A DNA stretch of 64,000 nt from Apostichopus japonicus (taxonomy: Eukaryota > Echinodermata > Holothuroidea > Aspidochirotida > Stichopodidae). Shown here piece by piece: positions 1 through 10,407 of this stretch (its first letter is position 1; each line of letters begins with the position of its first letter). The position numbers and the translations under genes were made by a program. The notes under the pieces are model-generated. The model worked only from the letters and a program-made list of their open reading frames with translations. It did no database searches and had not been told where the DNA came from. The stretch is taken from the NCBI RefSeq assembly GCF_037975245.1, contig NC_092576.1:2849501-2913500 (forward strand). Reading direction: 5' to 3'.

Positions 1-564
1 TAATAACTCATCCAAAACATCTCTTTCTTTGACTTAACATGAACAACAGTGCAGCCTGGGATGGCATTCAACAAGATGTGTTATTGAAAAATCTGTGATG
101 TACTGTAAACATATTATTTGAGCCTGTGTTTTATAATTGAGTTTTGCGTTGCTTCAAGTGGAACTGACAAAATGGTCTGTGTTTTAGACTTAGTAGTCCA
201 GCTATTCAAATCAAGTCTCAGATGCTCCAAGGATCATGATGCATGTCTCAAAACTGACAAATGGACGGGATGCAATCTTTACTTACAGCAGTGTTTCTTA
301 ACGGTCTACAAAATGTCAAAATGAACTTTCTATACCTGAATTGATCCTTCTAGGCCTATTAAATTTTCTTTAGATCTGTCACGTATTGCAATTTAGGTTT
401 TAATATAATATTAAGGTCAGATATTGTTATATTTATCTTACCATCCATTGTCCACTGTGAGGATTGAGATGATACTTTGGTTTTACCGATTCGGATAATA
501 ACAATGGTAAATATGGCTCCCAACGAACTATAAAAGAAAAAAAAATCAAGATAACGCGTTACCG

Positions 565-800
565 GTGCTGTGGCCGAGTGGGTAAAGGCGGTGGCATTTG
601 CAGCAACGAGGTTTAGCAATCGGGAGGCTCCAGGTTCGATACCCAGCCGGGTCGTAATCAGGTGGGTTTTCATCCAAGAGCAATCTACAGTTTTCCTGAA
701 ATTACTTTCTAAATTGAAACGATTCCAAATTTGAGCTAAACTGTTGAATTGTAAACCCATAAGCCCTTACGGGTTTCTCCCACATTTGTCGTGAAAATAA
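565..800 (+). repeat. tRNA-derived SINE, full-length-like copy
   Basis: The head resembles a tRNA-Leu/Ser gene and keeps both internal pol III boxes: an A box (TGGCCGAGTGG, near 571) and a B box (GGTTCGATACC, near 633). It continues past the tRNA-like part into an unrelated body ending in a segment around 755-785 (CCCTTACGGGTTTCTCCCAC). The same 3' body occurs again near 45622-45735 inside a BAZ1B intron, which shows this is an interspersed family and not a functional tRNA. The acceptor stem does not close cleanly with the 3' side. The exact ends are uncertain. Confidence 0.75.
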
Positions 801-2489
801 CTGCTGATTATTTATGATTATTATCATTTTGACCACAAAAAAAAACAATAACGAGTGAAAAGAAAGTTAAAAGGACTTTTAATATTGACCCTCTGCTTCA
901 TTGTACTCATATTTAAACTGTTGCCTGCACAGGGTTTCAAAAAAGGGAGTTGGGGATTATCTCGATATACTTCGAACGGATTGAGTAAGGGCATTAGCAT
1001 TTCATTTATCGGAGGGCCAGCAGCAAACCAAGGATTTCAAAAGAAGGGGCTGTGGCTCGATTGACGTCGGTGACAATTACCATCTATTGTGGGATGGGGA
1101 GGGGATCTGGGAGTCATTCTAAGAAACACATTAGATCTTAAGACTTAAATTGTGCATCATTCGACTCATGTTCGTTTTATTTTAATTAGGTCTTTTTATT
1201 ATACTTCTAATTGTATGGTTGTGCTAATACATTTCTTTTGTGAGGGTGAACAGAGAGGATTAAACTCGGAGGCGAGGTCCAATTCTTCCATGTCTGAATG
1301 TCAAAAACAAAAATTGCCGACTTCACCATTTCAGTCCCGTCTTACGATAAAGGTAAGAGCATGGCGCCGCCCTGAATCTCCCCCTTTGTACAATCCACTG
1401 GTCATAAAGGATAGAATATTTAATACACCTATATGAGTCGAGTGCCCATAGTATTTACTAAACAATACCGGTAAGTATGTCGTATAATATGAGAACGGAA
1501 CACCCCAAAATCTTTAAAATGACAGTAACAGTATAAGATATAACAATAACGTGTAGCAATATAATAAGTATAATACCTGCTACAGCCCTCGACGTTGTCG
1601 CTGAAGGTATTGACGTCAGATTCACACATTCTGGCATCAAGCAACCCAGAAACCTTTGTGAGATAACCGAACCAAGACTGTATTAACTATACTATAATAA
1701 TCATATAGTATTATATGTTTCATTCTCGGGTCAAATTATCGATCAGAATGATTGGAACTTTAACCTCCTGGTAATCAAACGTTGATGTGGCTTGATGTAT
1801 GCCCCTTGAGTTCATCTTGATCATCTTGGCGACCTTCGAGTTACAATGTTTATGACTCGGTAAACGGGAAAGGGTCTAGCTTCCCCCATAACTTTTTAGA
1901 ATTCTTTAAAATAAGGCCGCTTAGTTGCAAAATGGTGTTATATTTTGAAATTTGTTATTTGTGTGCAACATTTTCCCATTCTGTAGTAAACTCAGAAATG
2001 TTTTTTTTTTCGTCCTGGGCTATGGGGACTCTCTAAAAACGGGTAGAAATTAACCTATCCATACAGAGTGAACATTACTTTAGTTTGAAAAATATGCCGA
2101 AAATAATTCACCATGATCCAGGTGCTACTTGTGAGGCTTATTAGTATAACTGAGCAATCGTTAAAGCCCATATCTTTTAGCAAGCTAAAACAAACAACTT
2201 TGCTCTTCGCGATCAAGTACTGTAAGTTGCTAAGATTCGTTTTGTGTCGAATAGTTTACAAATTATTCCATAACAAAAACAAAATCTGCTTTAAATAAAT
2301 TGGCTTTTGTCATTTGTCCTTTGAAAGTCAGGTTTTTAGTTTGAACAATTTCGTTCAACAAATTATATTAGCAATTTAATTTTGACATCGAGGTATTATT
2401 TTCAGATATTTTATCAAGGAAAGTAAGGATGGAAAATTTAAATAAATTCACCCATTTTCTATTACAGTTGCCAGTAAAGGTAAACCTAC
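801..2489. other. intergenic, nothing recognised
   Basis: AT-rich sequence with short chance open frames on both strands. None has a recognisable domain or a convincing splice context. No repeat with clear ends was seen. Confidence 0.5.
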
Positions 2490-2695
2490 CCAAGCTTTGT
2501 TAGTTTCTCTAACTGGTTTGAGTAATTCAATATAGCAATAGTCTCTGTTTGGTTCATCTCTCTGCCGTTCTCTGTTTCGATTTCAATCTTGTCAACAGTG
2601 GAAAGTTTGGGTAACCTTAATCCTGACTTGAGAACGATGGATCCTTCAACTACCTCATGAAATGACTCAACAAGCCAGAGGCAGGTCACAGAAAT
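2490..2695 (-). CDS. NLR-type C-terminal (LRR-like) exon, second copy
   Basis: A 206-nt exon-like block with an acceptor (ATATAG) before 2695 and a donor (GTAGGT) after 2490. It starts in phase 0 and ends in phase 2. Length and both phases equal those of the exon at 5079-5284, and the two translations align end to end at roughly 40 percent identity, sharing GSI-LKSGL, LSTV and GRE. It may be an alternative 3' cassette of the NLR gene upstream on the same strand, part of a neighbouring degraded paralog, or a relic. The LRR label is inference: the pattern of leucines near the end fits the start of an LRR region but no full repeat is present. Confidence 0.5.
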
Positions 2696-3323
2696 CTATA
2701 TGAAAACAGAGAGAGGGGTGGAGAGAGAGGGAGAAAGGGGGAGAGAGAGAAAGCTATGAATCAGACTCCACTCTGTGAGCATACCTAAACAAATGTTGTA
2801 AGCAATTTTCTTTGGAAATAACCTGTTTATCACCGTTTGATGAGTCTTAAAGTCAATTGCATATTGGTTGATATTTGTATAGGCCATGGGCGGATTGGCA
2901 CTTAAATTGCTACAAATCAGTGATCCAATCGGGACCCTTTGGATTTGAAACAATTGCGCATTTGGTGGCCCGGACGCAAAAGGCAGTTTCGCATCCAGGA
3001 AGAACTCGACGCCGCAACCTAAAAACGCTTTCGGGTCATTTTTTTTTACAACTCAAATGTATTGAGTTGGGTTGAGTTGAATTTTCTATTTTGGGGCATA
3101 ATAATACTATGTAGTAGGCCAATAACTAAACTGTTCTTAAAAAAAAAGTTGAAAAAAGCGTTGCAAACCAGTAGCATGGGAGTTTTGACCATGCCTGTCA
3201 TGCCCACCGACCCCCCCCCCCCCTGCCCTTGTCCTCCCCGCGATAACATGCACCCCTTGCGCACGCCACTGCAGGGTATACTGACTCAAACCGTTCATTA
3301 TTTATGACATGGATTATACTTAC
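2696..3323. repeat. GA-rich simple repeat and unassigned sequence
   Basis: A GA-rich purine run lies at about 2703-2754. A poly-C run (near 3211-3223) is followed by a stretch resembling the ends of the GCGxACGCCACTG type of short transposon, but no matching left end was found. No gene was seen. Confidence 0.4.
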
Positions 3324-3443
3324 GTCATATTCTGCTGCATTTTCCAACATTCGAATCTTGCACTCCTGTAGTAATCGGCTATCAGCTTTATTGATAAACA
3401 CATTACGAGAGCACTTCTTACGAATAGGCATGACGTCATCCAT
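3324..3443 (-). CDS. possible internal exon, unknown product
   Basis: A 120-nt open block bounded by an acceptor (CACCTAAG) and a strong donor (GTAAGT). It encodes 40 codons in phase 0 starting MDDVMPIRKKCSRN. No domain is recognised. Its phase does not join the 206-nt exon at 5079-5284, because the junction codon would become TGA. It therefore belongs either to another isoform or gene, or is a chance match to splice consensus. Confidence 0.3.
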
Positions 3444-5078
3444 CTTAGGTGGGGAAGAAATACATCCAGATATACTTAGTACGTTTAATTATGTACCAGA
3501 ATAAATCAAAGTGAGTATATAAATCCCTAGAAATATCCACCCATGTAGTTACAATTGAGCCATTTTGCTGTTATTGATCCCACTTTAAAACTTGGTCCCC
3601 CTTCTGTATTTGGTTGACCCGTGAGCGTATCCTCAAATTGAAATTAACAGGTGAGGTTGACAAGAAACATGGAATATACTTTCAATGTTACAAGCTGTCC
3701 TAAAATGGAAACCTAGATACTTACAAGCCACAGTCCAGTTTCAAGATTGAGTCTGTACCCAAAACGAGGCCAGTACACTGCAAAGAATGAAGAGTAAGAT
3801 AGGTATCACGGGAAAATGTTACCAGCAATGGTGAAACATTTGTTATCACGGACCCTCAAACGAAAAAACAGACAAACATATTTTATAATATTTAAAACGT
3901 GACGGGTACAATTCAATTTTTTTAAACGACGAGAGATTTCAAAAAGATAAAGTTACTCGGGCCTTAAATACTTGTTTGAAGCGACGGTATGCAAGCTATG
4001 AAGAGCGACCTAACAGTAAAGGTTTGGTGAGCCGTGGCTCAGTCCTCGTGGAAAAGTCTGGAGTGTGGGCATAACAGCTTACGGACCATTGATTTGAAGG
4101 AATAATAATTCACAAAGTATACCACCATTCAATGACAGCAATTACGGCAGATAATGTTTAACAGAATTGATTACCTTGAAGAGTATTGACTTTTAGATGA
4201 CAAGGGATGGATTCAGAAGGCAAAGCGAGAGGAAGGAGGCTGTCGTTAAACCTGTATAGCAGGAAAACAATTAATGTTTTAACCATAGCAAACGATAGAT
4301 GTGCATCTTGTTATTATCTATCATTGTTATGACCATGTGATTAAAAATCACGTGACAATGCTCAACCTCATTGTCAATATACCAATGGAATTATTCACAA
4401 CTGTATCAACTCTCATGTTGCGTTACTAATTTTCAAACAAGAAGAGCATTTCTGTTGCCCTTGTTTTAATGTTTAACAACTGAGTGTTTACACCATCATC
4501 AGTATGAGTCACCACAGTTAACTATTTCCTTTCAAATTTACATCTCAGACCATTACAGCAAATTACGTGAGACATACATATGGTCTGTACAACCAAAGCT
4601 GCAACAAAGATTCATTCCACTCAACACGTTTGCGAGAAACACGTCGTGCAACCATAAGCCTTTCTAAAGTTCCTGTAATTGTTTTCAATACATGGATCAT
4701 TTCCAATATTTGTTGGAACTGCACAAAACATTTGAAAGCCACATATTAAGGAACTACAGTTTTCAGTCAAAAGTCTTTGCGAATAGTTTCAATTACCAGC
4801 CTGATTTCTTGATGGCTTCTTTAACAATTTTTTTAAACAATTTGTTAACAATTATTTAGTTTTGGATCGTCGACAAGCAGATCGGTTCCTCGCGAGACAT
4901 CTTTGTGCAACAAGTACCCAGATCGTTTAATGTTCTCCGGGTTACGGAACTTGAGGCTCTTTCCCTCCTGCTTCTGGAAAGGCACTGTTAAGATTAGACA
5001 ATTACATAACATGTGTTCTTATTTTTAAGTGACATCAAAAAGCTTGTCATGCACGTCAGTAAGGGAGGTACCACTCAC
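3444..5078. other. no firm gene; two weak exon candidates
   Basis: Two minus-strand blocks have splice-like borders. One is 3725-3777 (acceptor TTTGCAG, donor GTAAGT, 53 nt). The other ends upstream near 4975 after CCTTTCCAG and stays open to a stop near 4853. Neither joins in frame to the NLR exons with a recognisable product. The rest is AT-rich with no evident repeat. Confidence 0.3.
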
Positions 5079-8000
5079 CATAGCTGCTTCAAAACAACAG
5101 AATGTTGAAAATATGTTAAAATATCCAAGACTTGTTCTTCGCTCAGTTCTCTACCTTCTCCTGTCGTTAGTTCCACCTTCGTCACCGTGGAAAGGCTATG
5201 CAAGCAGAGACCAGATTTTAGAAAAATACTTCCTTGGCTGATTTTCCAAAACGAATGGTCAAACACCAGACATGATATTGTAATCTTAAAGAAAAAAATA
5301 CACGGAATACATTAGAACCAAACTAAAAAAATAATGAAGTCATGAAAAGCCCTCTCGCGGCGACCAGCATCTTTAGCTAGTGTAAAGGCAAATTCTCCAT
5401 TGGGAGATCTACGAGTTATCTAACTAAACTGATTTCTTCATACTAATTTCAAACTAATTCAAACTATTCAAACTAATATCTTACTAAAGAAAACAGCTTC
5501 CTTTTGGGAGATCTTCGGGTTATATAACTAATATATTCGAACTTATTACCAACTTATTTAAACTAATTAAAACTAATATCTAACTAAAGAAGAGCATCGT
5601 CCTTTTGAGTGATCTCCGGGCTAATTAACTAACCAATGTTTTCTAATTTCAAACTACTTCATACTATTGAAACTAATTTCTAACAAAAGGAGAAGCATCC
5701 TAATCTTGGGAGATCTCCGTTGGAATATCTTGTCAAGGGGCAACCATTTTTAAAATCAGTGATGCCTTTAGAACCAAAAGGAGGTGAAATCTTTGGCATT
5801 TTCTTCCTTAGATTCTTTTCAAATTTTCAAGGTAAATGTCTTGACAGTGTTGGCAGTAGTAAGCAGTAGTAGTGAGCCATGTTCACTAGTCTGGCAGTCA
5901 AGGTCAAATACAAGCAGCTCAGAAGTATTTGATGCCTGCGTTTAGTGAGTTGGGTCAAAGGTAATTCATGAATCTCCCTCCCAGTCTGCATGTCTGAGTA
6001 CCAGTGCAAGTTCACTATGGGATATGCCATTTGATTACATAACCTGCATGCCGTTTGATCTTATGAGGCCTACTATTCTCTCTGTTTAGCACGTCAATCT
6101 AATAGGAAATTCTTTGACGAGACTCTTACCTGATTCACCGATGCTATATCGATAAGATGTTTGTTTGACCTTTGAAGCAGTCTGGTGTCACTAGACCGGA
6201 TAGTCACACCCTCAGAGATAAGGTCTTCCACAACTGCGGTAACATCTCCAATGTCTTTAACCTGTTCAAACAAGCATAGCGAGGCGAAGGACTTACTGTC
6301 CTCAATTCCGTTCAGATAGGCGATTATCCTTTTTGAGGCTTTCTTGTTGAGTCCACATGCAAAGCGAAAAATGAATTGTAGATCAACAGGGCTTATCTTC
6401 TTCAGGAGAGAATCTACCCGGAAGGTCATGACACTACCAACGTGAGCTGCAACATAGTTTGCAGCGTACCATTCAGCAAAGAGTTTATGAAAGAATCTTA
6501 CACTTTTGGTATTTATCACTTGCTTAGTAAAAGATGTCCCTGGGCTGTAATTGATTTCTTGTGCCACTTCTTGAACGAGAATACCAATCTTAGTAAGTTC
6601 GGAGAAGCATTTCAACCCGACTGCTTTCTGAAAATCATTTTGTTCCCATGACAACTGTTGCCTGCTAGCAGTTAAACCTTCAAACGCTAGCTTATTAAGC
6701 TTATCAAAAACAGGTAATGGCTGAATATCTTGATCGAACTCTGCGGATTCAGAGCTCTTCCCACGCATGTGACCGTAGAAACAGTGAATCATAAAATGGA
6801 AGAATCCAGTAACAGTGCTGAAAACTGTGAGGTCCTCTGTCTCGTCCGCTATGTGTGCGAACATGACACAAAACATCGGAACTTGACAGATGTCGCTTAA
6901 AATCGGACTACCATTGAGACGCTGCATAATCCTTTCCACGGCTTTCCTGTCGCCACCAGCAACGGCCTTTGCGATGTATTCCTCTCGGGCATTGTTATCA
7001 AACCCTGTCAAACGGATTCTGGTTGCGTTTGGATCAAGATTTCGTGGTATGCATGCTGTTCTTGTACATATAATCACAGTGAAATCGGAAAACATCTTAC
7101 CTCCAATAATGTCTTTTATATCTGTTTGTAACTCGCTGTCTCTTTCGGGGTACTCATCATATCCATCGAAGGCTATCACCACCGATCCCAGACTAACCAG
7201 TATTTCTTTGATTTCTTCCTCTGTCAGCATTGACTCGCCTGGTATTAGAAGATTTTGAATGGCGGAGTACACAGAAAGTTTCCCACCTAGAAGTCTTAAT
7301 GTCAGTAACACAAAGGCATCTATACGACGGAGGGGTGATGAATCGTCGCTAAAACACCAATCGTATGCAGTCTGCATCAGAAAAGTTGATTTACCGAAAC
7401 CGGGATCGCCTTGTACAAGAATCCGCTTTGAGTCTATTTCCTTCTCGTTGAATATGTCCAGGTGTGATTTTAATGGTTTGACGTCCGGCTTTTCATCGTC
7501 TGTGGACTCAGTCTTTGCTTTCCTGCTCAGTCGTTGCGTATTTTTCTGAATTTCAATGCCTCCTTCTACAAAAACATCATTAACGGAGACACTGTCGCGA
7601 ATGTACGGAATAGGTTGAATCTTGTCGTACTGGCTCACATACATCTTACGCAATGATGACAAGAAGGTGTCTCTTTTTCCTGGAAAGTCAGTGATGTAAG
7701 AACCAAAATATAAGAAATGTTATTGGTTACCTTAATGTATGAATGTAATAACAATATCGGATCGAAAAAAAGAGCAGGGGCGTAGCCAGCCGTCGAGATG
7801 TGAGCCAAATTTCAAGAGCTTTATTTTTATTAACAATTCCCAGCCAACCTTCACCAGAACCCCTCCCCCAGCCAACCTTCACCAGAACCCCTCCCCCAGC
7901 TAACTTCCTTTTTGGCTACGCTACTGAAAAAGAGGTATAGCGAAGGGCAAAGTAAATCTGATTTTGTTTCATTAGTAGAGAAAAATTGTTCGCATGCGTG

Positions 8001-9216
8001 TCAGAAGTAATTTATTTACCGTGGAATTTCGAGTCGGTGCTATCTTCAGTGTTCTCGTTATAGTTCTGGAATAATGTCTGTACATCACATAACGTTCCGT
8101 GAAGCTTGAGATTTTCCAGAGCTTTTGTCAGAGGTGAAATGTCCAATGGGTTGATGATGCCCATTTCTTTCATGGTAGCAACCATTAGTAATGATGGTGT
8201 ACTTTGCTCACTTCGAGCTTTTTTTATCTGATCTTCTTTTGCAGGAGGAAGATTGAACAGCGCTGAAAGCTGCAGAATGATCTCGATTGTTAGAAGATTG
8301 GCGAGACCGACTTGAAAGCGCCCAAAGTCTAAGATGGTTGAGGTATGAAAAGTAGTCGGAGTGAAATAAACTATAAGATGTGGCAACGAGTCATTAATAT
8401 ATTCAAAACTGATCATTTTGCTTTTTATTTATTTTGAGTATAACCCAGCAAACACAAAACGTTATCATAACATTTTGAAAAGAGCCTCTAAAATATGTTT
8501 TTATAACGTTAAATGTGGTGTTAAAAAACGTCGGCATAACGTTTTTATGAGATATTAATGTTATATTAATGATATATTACTGTTTTAACGATAAAATGTT
8601 TTGAAATTATAGCCTGAAAACGTTTTCGTGACATATTTATTACACCACAAAACAAAAGACGAAACGTTTTAATAACGCTTTGCAAACGTTTATGTGTTTG
8701 CTGGGAAGGTACATGGACAACGGAAACTGTAGAAAATAGGAGGTGTGAAGTACAAATCAACTTGATATGAGCAAAGCTTCCTATCAAGTTGGATGGGACA
8801 TAAGTACTGAATGGCGAAATTATGTGAGAATTGTGTATTCCACCACATTTTACATAAGTTTAGTTTAGTAACCGCGTTTTCTCTATATCTAGGTTGTTGA
8901 AGCTTTGATGTTGGTTTTTGTTGCTTCATTTCTATGCTTTCCGCTGTATACACCAATAAAAGTGTTTGACAAGTTGCTTGTTAATATGAATACTATAGTT
9001 TGCCATTTACAACATTGCGCATGTCGACATCGCGTTATTGAGGTTCCAGAAAAGCCTTAAAGAAATAAATCTGAAAAATTAGTTATAATACTATTAAAGG
9101 GAGAATCGTGACAAAACATAAAAACTGTAGATACAGGAAGTATGCTCATGTTGTATATGAATTAACTGCTTAGGGCGACTATACTTACTCTTGGAAGCCG
9201 CATGTTTTCTGTCCAT
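5079..9216 (-). CDS. DED-NACHT NLR-like innate immune receptor (partial model)
   Basis: NACHT proteins are cytosolic nucleotide-driven sensors of the NLR class. The model joins exons 9216-9189, 8328-8020, 7679-6130 and 5284-5079. All phases agree and give 697 codons plus 2 nt. The start ATG at 9216 is chosen because its 28-nt exon ends in AGA|GTAAGT and joins the next exon in frame. Residues about 10-100 look like a death-effector fold of six helices (conserved-looking DLxxL and LFQNY). The NACHT domain shows Walker A GDPGFGKS (about residues 203-210), Walker B VVIAFDGYDE (about 279-288) and a sensor-like IICTRTA. The last exon may begin the LRR region. It ends with a donor in phase 2 and the following exon was not found, so the C-terminus is missing. 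DED versus Death or CARD is uncertain by eye. Confidence 0.75.
5360..5725. repeat. tandem repeat, about 101-104 bp unit
   Basis: The motif GGGAGATCT recurs at about 5402, 5506, 5607 (variant) and 5708, each time with similar AAACTAAT-rich spacers. That makes three to four degenerate units. It lies in the NLR intron between the NACHT exon and the 206-nt exon. Confidence 0.7.
5726..6129. other. NLR intron remainder
   Basis: Unique-looking intronic sequence upstream (plus orientation) of the NACHT exon. Nothing recognised. Confidence 0.4.
6130..7679 (-). CDS. NACHT domain exon of the NLR-like gene
   Basis: One large exon of 1,550 nt, in keeping with the single big NACHT exon common in NLR genes. 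Borders are an acceptor CTTTCCAG at 7680 and a donor GTAAGA at 6129. It has 516 full codons and starts by completing a glycine codon from the DED-like exon. It holds the P-loop, the Walker B box with the extended acidic NACHT form, and a long helical tail with FFHKLFAEWYAANYVA, typical of the NLR helical region after the NTPase. No frameshift or stop was found, so the NTPase looks intact. Confidence 0.85.
7775..7926. mobile_element. hAT-like MITE, 152 bp, in NLR intron
   Basis: The left end reads CAGGGGCGTAGCCA and the right end is its near inverse (TGGCTACGCTACTG). A perfect 8-bp target duplication AAAAAGAG flanks both ends (7767-7774 and 7927-7934). An 8-bp duplication with CA-G ends fits hAT-type insertion. 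Inside is a 28-bp direct duplication (CCCAGCCAACCTTCACCAGA core). It carries no coding capacity and lies between the DED-like and NACHT exons. Confidence 0.8.
8444..8705. mobile_element. MITE with CCCAGCAAACAC inverted ends
   Basis: A 262-bp block starts CCCAGCAAACAC and ends GTGTTTGCTGGG, a perfect 12-bp terminal inverted repeat. Inside, AACGTT and AAACGTTT-like motifs recur in both orientations, as in fold-back MITEs. No clear target duplication is visible beyond one or two bases. It is non-coding and sits in the first intron of the NLR model. Confidence 0.75.
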
Positions 9217-10407
9217 ACTTGCCTGCTTTGGTATACTAAAGGAAGAAAACAACGTATGGATGTCAATAAGAAATATCTGTAATGTTTCTCTGAATTTCCA
9301 ACTCCTTGGAGAAACCGTATGATGAAAAGAATCTAGAGTATTGCAAACTCTTTGAAACATGAAACTTAAGGAAAATGTGTAAGGTGGTTTTTAACTTAGA
9401 CTTATTTATCCTCGATACTGCAAAGAGAAAATTTCTAGATAATTTACTCATGTTCGTTTGTTAAAATTTGAGAAAAAGGTAATACATTATTTTCCGATAT
9501 TTACCGACCATTGGAATGTGAATGTCAATTAGTGCCACATTGCAAAGTCGGCCGCACACTGACCGACTGAATGCCACCGGACTTACCTCAGCCGTCGTAA
9601 CATAGATGAGGATGTACAGTCGGGCAGTGTGTGTGTATTTGTGCTTACTACTTTGGCTGATCAAGATTTAGGAAGAATACTGGTCGTTGACATACAAATT
9701 CAACTACATTATATATATTGTAAGACAAATTAAAAGAGATAAATAATACACAGAAAAGTTAGCCAGTTCTAATTGAATGTGTATCCAGGATAAAAAGTGA
9801 AGAGTAATCTTAAAAGACGGTATTTATCTGCACAAATACAAAACTCGTAGAATGGAAACGCTTGTAATTGCATGACAACAAAGTACCGTGGCAGATTACT
9901 AAACTTGCTGCAAAATACGTCTGTAGTACATCTATGACGATGTCTTGTTCCGTTGTAACTTGTATTAACCTCTTGGACATTTTAAAGAAGGAGTGGGGAT
10001 GGGGTTGAGATGGTGTACGGGGAGTTGGATTCTTTCAGAGAGGATTTCTTTTCGTCTTCCATGTCAGTATACTTCTATTTGACAAGAAAGCACATACCTA
10101 TTTTCCACTCAATCTGATATGACAATCTGACAAGTTCATTGAAACTGGTCAGATAGTACAGAGGAAATTATACAATGGGAAGTTAAGTTTTATCCAAATA
10201 GGTTTTGCGTTGCAGTGTATACCAGTCTTTATCATTCAATGTGGATTTGTCTAAGGTAGCTATATGGCTCCATGTTAACATTGGCTCCTCCCCCAGCAGT
10301 CCCGTTACCAGGATGGGCCTTACGGGCCATCCAACTCCTCCTCACAGACTACCCCCTCCAATCTGTCCATGAAATGTTGGTGTCCCTCCGACTAAGAGTA
10401 TCCGTTC
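9217..10407. other. upstream of NLR gene, nothing recognised
   Basis: This holds the presumed promoter side of the NLR model and unassigned AT-rich sequence. No TATA box or other element could be placed with confidence. Confidence 0.4.

Noticed and set aside
565-655. tRNA gene
   Set aside because: A and B boxes are present, but the sequence runs on into a repeat body shared with another locus and the stem pairing is poor, so it is a SINE.
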